Below are positions 57,346-64,000 of a DNA stretch of 64,000 nucleotides, piece by piece (positions within the stretch are counted from its first letter, which is position 1; each line of letters opens with the position of its first letter). Position numbers and translations under genes: made by a program. Under the pieces are notes generated by a model. The model was not told where the DNA came from. It saw only the letters and a list, made by a program, of their open reading frames with translations, and did no database searches. The DNA comes from Clarkia xantiana subsp. parviflora (lineage: Eukaryota; Streptophyta; Magnoliopsida; Myrtales; Onagraceae). Location: positions 6,444,979-6,508,978 of the forward strand of contig JAPTYO010000022.1 in assembly GCA_036873135.1 (NCBI GenBank), in the 5' to 3' direction.

Positions 57346-58976
57346 GTTGATGACTCGTCTTTCTTTACGATATAAGATGACTCTGGATCAGTTCTCTTCT
57401 TCTTCGGGGACCGATCGCGAGATCGGGAACGGGACCGCGATCGAGATCGAGAGCGGGACCTGCATCGTTTGTCCCCGACGAACTCCTTGAGCTTTCCCTT
57501 TTGGATTAGCTTCTCAATCTCCTTCTTCAGCTCCCGACAGTGGTTAGTGTCGTGGCCATTTGCGCGGTGAAACTGACAATAGCGATCTATGCGGGACCCC
57601 AGGAATTCTCCATCTTTCTTTGGGGGGTATCTGGAGATACCTTGTCGTTCCATGACTGTCAGCACTTCTGCCATGGAACAGTTAAGAGGAATATCGAGAT
57701 CTTCCCGCTTATCCTTTCTTGGAGGACGTCTATCCTCCTTTCGACCAGAGCGACCTCGGTGCCGACTGCCCTCTGGTTTGCCCTTTGACTTACGATCATC
57801 GAAAGGCTTGCTTGACTGCTTCCCCTTGTTCGATTTCGGGGGCTCCAGTTCTCCCGCGGCTATCTTTGACTCCTGGACATCAATCTGTCGCTTCACCCTC
57901 TTCTGCAAAGCCTCCATATTCCACACAGCCTTCTCAGCCACGCTGTGCATCAAGTCGGAGCCATAGGGGGCTGTCAGGTTCCGAATAAAGGTGCGGATGG
58001 TCTCGCCCTCCGAGATTTCCTCGTCTATCTCTGCTACGCTGGCTGTGTACCGCTGTTAATAGTGTGCCAGCGACTCGTCGGGCCTCTGCACCACCTGGGT
58101 TAGAGACCTCACGCTCTTCAACAATCGTCTGCGGCCCTGATATTGTCGAATGAAACGGTCGTGCATGTCCGCCCAATAGGTAATGCAGCCTGGGGGCAGG
58201 CTGAAGAACCAGGTTAGGGCTCTTTCTCCGAGTGTGTTTGGGAAAAGTGTACACACTATATCTTCATTCGGGGTTCTACCCAGACACGCCATAAGATGCT
58301 TCTGGACGTGACGGACTGGATCTCCTTCGCCATCATATTCCTTAATCTTGGGGATACCCAGCCCAGGTGGGGCGAGGGTGTCTATTAGTCGGGGAACGAA
58401 GGGATGAGTGGATCGATCCCTCAGTTCCGACACCAGCGGCTTCTGTTCTCCCATACAGATGTTCACGATCTTTACCACCTGGTCGGGAGTGATGGGACCA
58501 TTCAGGGGAATGGTCCTGTGCTGTACTGGTCCTGGCCCATCAACCACGAACCTTTCCGGCTGACCGGTTGCCCTACCTTTGTCCTGGCCTCGGGGCGGGG
58601 CTTCCTGTGCATTCTGACCCTCTGTTGGTAGGGTTGCTTCCTCCAGCGGGGGCATCTCCTCCTGCCTCCTGGCAGCCTCACTTCGGTCCAAGAGAGCCTC
58701 GACAGCCGCCAGAAACATGGGCATGGCTTCGGCCACGGCCCTCGTCAAATCTGCAGCCGGGGGAGCCTCCTGCCCCCTGTTATCCTGGTGTTGAGGGGCA
58801 ACGTCTTCGGGATGCGATCCATTGTGTCCTCCTGTCTGGGGGAGCTCAGCCGGGGGATGGTTCAGGTTTTCCTCTTGTTCCGGTACTGAATTCAGGTTCG
58901 TTGCAGTGGGGTGACGGGAACCACCGGATTGTCCTCTCTTGTTCTTGCCAGCCGCCATCGATCGAGTAGAAGGCAT
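57342..58976 (-). pseudogene. Element 5 gag
   Basis: First ATG 58976 (MPSTRSMAAGKNK). The N-terminal two-thirds, with the capsid-like domain (IKEYDGEGDPVRHVQKHL, WADMHDRFIRQYQGRR), reaches a TAA at about 58056 (SLAHY, then stop). The remainder to 57342 holds RQIDVQESKIAAGELEPP, the knuckle CQFHRANGHDTNHC and the longest RS tract of the window (RCRSRSRSRSRSRSRSRDR). A frameshift near 57365 separates it from protease. Confidence 0.88.
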
Positions 58977-58993
58977 ATCAGCTTTTTGTTTGT

Positions 58994-59011
58994 TTCCCAC
59001 AGACGGCGCCA
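58994..59011 (-). promoter_or_regulatory. Primer-binding site of element 5
   Basis: TGGCGCCGTCTGTGGGAA on the minus strand, one base inside the 5' LTR, identical to elements 1 and 2. Confidence 0.85.
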
Positions 59012-59012
59012 A

Positions 59013-59704
59013 TGTTGGATCACGGTGGAACTCCGGTACGGATCTTGACGGCAATCCTAGCTCCTTTGCTCCACGTACTGCAAGAGGGGATAGACCGGGC
59101 GGTGACGCAGAATCCCTCTCCGATGCTTAAATGAGTCTCTCGTATGACTGGCAAGCAACAATCTCAAAGAGTATGTATTTCAACGTCAGTGATCTGAGGT
59201 GACCTCCTGCCCTTTTATAGGCAAAGAGGTGCCTCAGGTACCTGGTGAACGTTAGGGGTGGTTAGCCCGTATCCCGCTTATCTCGTACACGATCTCGCGT
59301 ATCTTAGCCATGCCCCGCGTATCTCGGCCACGATGCGTGTATCTTAACCACGTTCCGTATATCTCGGCCACGCCCCGCATATCTTGGCTTTATCCTCTGG
59401 TAACGAGTCCCGACTCCCGTCGGGGACTCCAGAGTTATCTCGTTGTGTCACCGCTCGGGGCCCCTCGTCATCGTGACAGGGCCGATCATTCTCAGGGATT
59501 CATCATCGGGGCCTACTTAAAGGCTTCTCGTCGGGAGCCTCCAGCTCCATTGTCGGGACCGACTCTGTCGGGACCTTGCTTCGTCGGGACTCCCTTCATC
59601 GGGACCCTTCTCCTAGGTCATCTTGACCCTTACTCTGGGCCTGGTGGGCCTGTTTGCCGTTTCCTCGCCGTTAAAGGGCCTGACGGCTATAGTCGGACCC
59701 ATCA
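59013..59704 (-). repeat. Element 5 5' LTR
   Basis: 692 bp. It differs from the 3' LTR by a 4-base gap near 59078 and a handful of substitutions. AGAAG follows at 59705. Confidence 0.94.
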
Positions 59705-60584
59705 AGAAGTATTACCCAGATGACCAAATCTTTGGAAACAGAGTCAAGGAGTCGGACTCCGATAGTAATCAAGTCCTTCTCCTGGAGCTTGTTGGCGTCG
59801 AGGGGTATGAAGTTGTCTCCCCAACGGTAGAGCTGAACCATTTGGAGAGTGTTGAGGTCATCCTCAGCGTAGTCTAGTAGCTTGGGGGCAGGGTCCGCCA
59901 CGACCTCCCGCTGAGGCCACGGGACAGAGCTGTGTTGGACGAAGAAGTAGTACTTCTTCCATCCGCTGTTGTCAGACCCCGAGTCGCGAATCAGCACCCG
60001 ATCTTTGTGGAACTTCCAAGTTTCGCTATCCCAGCCGAAACGTGAAAGCTGCTCCTTTGTCCACTTGGGGAGTCGGGGGGAGAAGGAGCAGACACCAGCT
60101 TTGTTGCACTTCATGCCGTAGAAGGTGCGGAAAAGTAGTAGACTATACGTCCACTGCTGACGGTGGCATAGGAGTTGAAAGGCATTCCACACGCGGATGG
60201 CGTGTGGAGAGAAGGTACAAGGGTGCGTTTGGTAGAAGTTGCACATCTCCACCAAATTTCCGCAGAAGGGGAACCGAATCCCCGCGCTTATTTGTCCAGC
60301 GGAGACGAACACTTCCCCTGCCCGAGGATGCGTAACGATGTGCTTCCTTCTGACGGTAGGCTGAGACTCATACGGGAAACGAGGTTCCCAATCAGAGGTA
60401 ATACACCCCTCTCTAAGGGCAACCTCATATGAAGCCTCAGAAATCTCATTGACAGCAAATTCAAAAGTGAAAGGAGCCCTAGCCTCAGAACTAGCTTCGT
60501 CTAAAACGGTTGCAAACAAGAAGATTTGAGAAAGCAAACATCAAGTAAATCATGAAAACATAGAAGAAAGTCCTTACCAGACAT

Positions 60585-61304
60585 GATTGGTGATCGGTGA
60601 GGAAGGATGAAGGAAGATCGGAAGGGCTGAGTGCTTGGGATCACTTGAGCAGCAGGAAGAACTTGGAGGAGAAGCTTTGAATGCAAGAACAGCAGAAATC
60701 GAGAGAGTGCAGAAGAAGTGAATAATGCCAGGGTTTTAGCTTTTATAAGCAAAAGGACAACTGGAGGACCCTAATCTTGACCGTTGAAGATGAAACGATT
60801 CGATCATAATCGTTGAAATCATGGGGACGGTACGGAAGAGACAGCTGGATGGGCTTGATCTGCACCGTTGAAGAGGAAACGACACGATCTTAATCGCCGA
60901 GATTATAGGTACGGAAGAGACGTGAGTGACGTCACAACTGCTTTTTCAGAAAGCAACAGTCACGCCGGTTTAAACGTCGTTTCCTTATCCCCAGGCATTT
61001 AATGCTACAGTAACCGAGGAGTCTCCTCGGATTTGGCAACTGCCCATGGGGTCTGGTGGGCCCAAGGTAATCATGAGTAAGAGACTCTGTTATACAACAA
61101 TCACACGCAAGGCAAAAACCTCCGACGGTGGTATCGGAGGGTATGAAGACAAAAGCCTCTGACTGAGGTATCAAGAAATGTAAAGATAAAAGCCCCCGAC
61201 GGCGGTATCGGGAGGTGTGAAGACATAAGCCTCCGACGAAGAGGTCAGAAGATCTGAACTGAAAGACATGATGAACTAAAAGTCCCCCATGTCTTGGGGG
61301 CAAA
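60585..61304 (-). promoter_or_regulatory. Promoter/leader of the element 2 antisense gene, and PPT of element 2
   Basis: On the minus strand, TGACGTCA is at 60927-60934 and a TATA box (CTTATAAAAGC) at about 60738-60748, upstream of the ATG at 60584. Next to the 3' LTR the plus strand reads CATGTCTTGGGGGCAAA (61288-61304), the PPT of element 2. Confidence 0.6.
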
Positions 61305-62055
61305 TGATGGGTTCCGATGTAATCGTTAGCCCCGTTAATAGCCAATGGACGGCGAGTAGGTCCAGTGGGCCTCGTGAAAAGTCTGGAAGGCCCAGCATGA
61401 AGGGTCCCGACTTTAGCGGTCCCGATGTATGAGCTGAATGCTCCCGATGAGAAGCCTCTGAGTAGGCCCCGATATACCTTAGTAAAGGCCCCGATAATAA
61501 AGCCCCGTAGAGGCTGGACCTGTCCCGTAGAGACTGAAGGTCCTGGGTGGTGATCTAGAATGAGACAACTCTGGAGTCTCCGACAGGAGTCGGGACTTGT
61601 GATCAGAGGATAAAGACCGAGAAATCCGCCTACTAGATAGAGTAGTGGGAGACGGTTAAAGATAAAGATAGATTCCCCGAGATACGCAGGGCGTGCCCGA
61701 GATTCGCGGAGTACGGGTACGATACGCAGAGCGTGGGGCGAGATATATGGAATCCTAACCGAGATATACGGAATCGTGGCGAGATACACGGAATCATGGG
61801 TACAACGGCCAAGTATGGTCACAGGTAGCTGGGCAACTCCTCCCTCTATATAAAGGAGGAGGTTACCCCAGAAAACAGATACTCTCTGATACGCACTTAG
61901 ATTATTGCTGCCACCCCATTGATACATACTCATTTAAGCATCGGAGAGGGATTCTGGGTCACCACCCAGGTCATCCCCTTTTGCAGGATTACGCGGAGCC
62001 CAGGAGTCCAAGCTTTCCGTCAAGGACGTAACGGAGCTCCGCCCGTGATCCAACA
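61305..62055 (+). repeat. Element 2 3' LTR
   Basis: 751 bp, TGATGGG to CAACA, followed by CCGTA (62056-62060). Relative to the 5' LTR it lacks nine bases near 61392 and differs at a small number of sites. Confidence 0.95.
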
Positions 62056-62060
62056 CCGTA

Positions 62061-64000
62061 TATAATACTAGATGCTAACCCCGCGCAACCGTATACGATA
62101 GCCATGATCCAATGTTTAAGAATTCGGTAATATATATATAATGATGACTGCTTAATGGTATATTGGTATCAGACAACTATTTAATCTTGATTCAATCAAT
62201 CTCGGTACATCAATTTATATATATAGGATATTTTTCCGTCTCCATAAAATTTCATTAAAACCCTTACTTTTTTGTCTATACCTTATTGACATGTCTACAG
62301 ATGTAAGAAGAGCATATATCTTGCAGAGACGATATCTTTTTGTGTTTGGAGGTCGTACTTATGCATGAACCAGTTATGCATGAACCAGTGGGTGAGTTCG
62401 TAAGAGCTGATTCAAGGAAGATGGTGATGAATCAGAGAATAAGAAGATGAAGAAAAATCAGTTTGAGACTGTTGATTTAATTTGTATGGATTTGAAATCC
62501 ATACTTACAAGTTACAACTCCTTCACTCAACCTGAGGATGGTTTTCATATAAGAGACTTCTCCTATAATAACCTCCAGGTATTGTCTCTATAGTCAAAGA
62601 ATTAAATTAAGGGTTAATTATTACATATTTAGTGTCTAAGGTCGCAGCGGTTTTTAATGGTGCGGACGTGGCCATCTTTTCAAGTGATGGTCCCGACAAA
62701 GTGACGTGAAGGGAGCATGCATGGGAGCTCCAATTTGTCAACCTAAAACATTAAATAGGTTCTTAACCACCATTAAATAGTTCTCAACCATTAAGCAAAT
62801 CTAAAGCTGTCATTTATACAAAATACAATTATTTTAATCACTATGAATAAAATAAAATAAAATATTTATTTTTATTTGTATCATAATTTTTTTCTTAATA
62901 CTTTCTTACTGTTAAATTAAGCAATACTAATTTCTTCAACGCAAAAAAAAAAAAAAAAAAAAAAAAACATAAAATATACTATACTATACATGAATTAAAA
63001 TATAAAATAGAAATATTGTTACTAATCTAATCAGTCAAACCCTAGAATACTAAACAATAAAACCACAATATATATAACTAATAACTAATACTAAGTGGTT
63101 TATTTTAGTGGTCGATTATCCGCGTCAACTATTATAATATATTAATATCTATTATAATATGTAATATAATGAATTGACAAATTGTATTCTTTGAGTGGCA
63201 CGTGTATATTTTTCCCAATCATCGTTATCTATTTTAGATATGAAATATTAAATAAAAATTATTTGAATATAAGTTCACTTTAATTTTTAATGTACAATAA
63301 TAATTGATTTTATTTCTATAATAAATATCAATTTGAATATCTAGAATACTTTTTTTCTATTTTATAATTCGTCAAAAATACACCTATGAACACAATAGAT
63401 GACAATGACAAACTAAATGCTAATAAGAGACTTATATATATATATCTCTGATGGAAAGTGAAAGAAAATGTGGTCATAAAGCTAAAAAATAAGAATTTAA
63501 GAAAATATATTACATTTATAATAAATTTGTTGATGTTCTTTTTATTTAAATGTAAACATAATTAAGTATTTTAGCTTAGATTTATTTTGATAAATTTTAC
63601 CCGCGCGGTGCGCGGGGTTAGTAGCTACTATATATATAATTCTATAAATTTTGTTATCATTATCTTTTTGCACAATTTTATTTAAAAAAATGTTCCCATT
63701 GCTAAATTTGATTCGCCAATGGGTGCACTTTTTCTCCCAAATTTACAACCCAAGTAATTATATCGATATTCATTATTTGTATGACTGACTGACGTGTGGC
63801 TGTAATAATTAATTTCAGTTACATTTTATTATTTTTGTACTTGTCCAGGCTTTTATTTTACAGGTATGTCGTCAATGTAGTTTCTTGGAGGAAAAAGTCC
63901 CTTTCTTGACTAATTATCCCTCCCTCCCCTTCGCCATCGCTTTCCTTCTGTCTGTCTAATGCCTGCTCCGAGCGATTAACAACACATTCAAAATCCGTGA
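62061..64000. other. AT-rich flank, no gene identified
   Basis: The sequence holds a 15-bp tandem duplication (TTATGCATGAACCAG, about 62359-62388), a run of about 24 A near 62943-62966, TA-rich stretches and an inverted GC-rich motif (62075-62087 and 63609-63621). No ORF of length or splice structure could be supported. The last 100 bases are pyrimidine-rich and could be the start of a host leader outside the window. Confidence 0.5.

Larger units (their letters stand above)
48532..59704 (-). mobile_element. Element 5: complete Tat-type element of a third, related family
   Basis: It is an 11.17-kb minus-strand element with LTRs at 48532-49227 and 59013-59704 and TSD AGAAG (48527-48531, 59705-59709). 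It sits inside intron 2 of the antisense gene of element 2. The LTR ends (TGTTGGATCACGG to GGACCCATCA) and gene order resemble element 1, but LTR bodies and antisense gene are clearly diverged. All its genes contain frameshifts or stops although the LTRs differ only by a handful of substitutions and indels, suggesting it was already defective or mobilised in trans. Confidence 0.94.
46660..60584 (-). pseudogene. Element 2 antisense gene, split by element 5 in intron 2
   Basis: Minus-strand exons are 60578-60584 (ATGTCTG), 59716-60500 (785 nt), 47512-48500 and 46660-47430. Element 5 lies 11 bases inside intron 2, so the coding exons are not cut. Exon 2 is open and carries the gypsy-type transposon-like domain. 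Exon 3 has the basic patch (KRKRKLVKK) and one nonsense codon at 47647-47649 (IESLHGFSV, then stop). Exon 4 is the coiled coil and conserved C-terminal block. The last exon has an added repeat (EEGLQQGCEEGRLQGR) relative to elements 1 and 3. Confidence 0.78.
19204..62055 (+). mobile_element. Element 2: outer Tat-type retrotransposon of the nest
   Basis: It is plus-oriented and flanked by CCGTA (19199-19203 and 62056-62060), with LTRs at 19204-19961 and 61305-62055. Its own DNA totals about 11.7 kb: 19204-21266, 41251-48531 and 59710-62055. The gaps are element 3 (which contains element 4) and element 5. Joining the pieces gives the same gene order as element 1, in the opposite orientation. 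It is the oldest of the nest by position, and its gag-pol has a 5-base deletion and three nonsense codons. Confidence 0.95.

Noticed and set aside
21267..62055. Elements 3 and 2 as a single head-to-head palindromic rearrangement
   Set aside because: The GGAGC duplication at 21262 and 41251 and exact continuity of element 2 gag show a simple nested insertion.
63900..64000. Host gene start at the right edge
   Set aside because: Pyrimidine-rich leader-like sequence, but the only ATG (about 63959) reaches a stop after six codons.

Overview
The window is nuclear plant (angiosperm) DNA, almost certainly repeat-rich intergenic chromatin. I see no confirmed host gene. About 50 of the 64 kb is Ty3/gypsy LTR retrotransposon of the Tat type: a second archaeal-type RNase H lies between RT-RNase H and integrase, there is no chromodomain, and an extra gene lies antisense between integrase and the 3' LTR. 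AT-rich flanks, miniature inverted-repeat elements, a Ty1/copia gag fragment and spliced antisense genes all fit a plant.

Layout. (0) 1-575: right part of an LTR cut by the window edge. (1) 576-3349: flank with a truncated copia gag on the minus strand and a foldback element. (2) Element 1, 3355-14994, minus strand: complete, TSD ATTAT, inserted in a small inverted-repeat element whose halves lie at about 3199-3354 and 15000-15403. (3) 15415-16485: non-autonomous Mutator-like element with about 300-bp TIRs, then AT-rich DNA with one weak spliced-transcript candidate. (4) Element 2, 19204-62055, plus strand, same family as element 1, TSD CCGTA, is the outer shell of a nest. Its gag is split by element 3 (21267-41250, minus, same family, TSD GGAGC), which has no 5' LTR and begins inside gag at a TG dinucleotide. 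The single LTR of element 3 is split by element 4 (21660-31207, minus, a second family, TSD ATCTG), which lacks gag. The antisense gene of element 2 is split by element 5 (48532-59704, minus, a third related family, TSD AGAAG). (5) 62061-64000: AT-rich flank. Each of the four insertions in the nest is bounded by a matching 5-bp duplication, and removing them restores continuous reading frames, so the order (element 2 first; then 3 and 5; then 4 inside 3) is well supported.

Gene logic. Each complete unit has LTR-PBS-gag-PR-RT-RH-aRH-INT on one strand and, convergent to it, a four-exon (three-exon in element 4) antisense gene with its own TATA box and, in the element 1 family, a TGACGTCA motif. 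Its product has an N-terminal domain like the putative gypsy-type transposon family, a basic NLS-like patch and a C-terminal coiled coil. The two convergent genes are separated by arrays of 24-67-bp tandem repeats that recur at the same place in every copy. All copies carry nonsense or frameshift lesions, but element 3 keeps one open frame from gag through the second RNase H.
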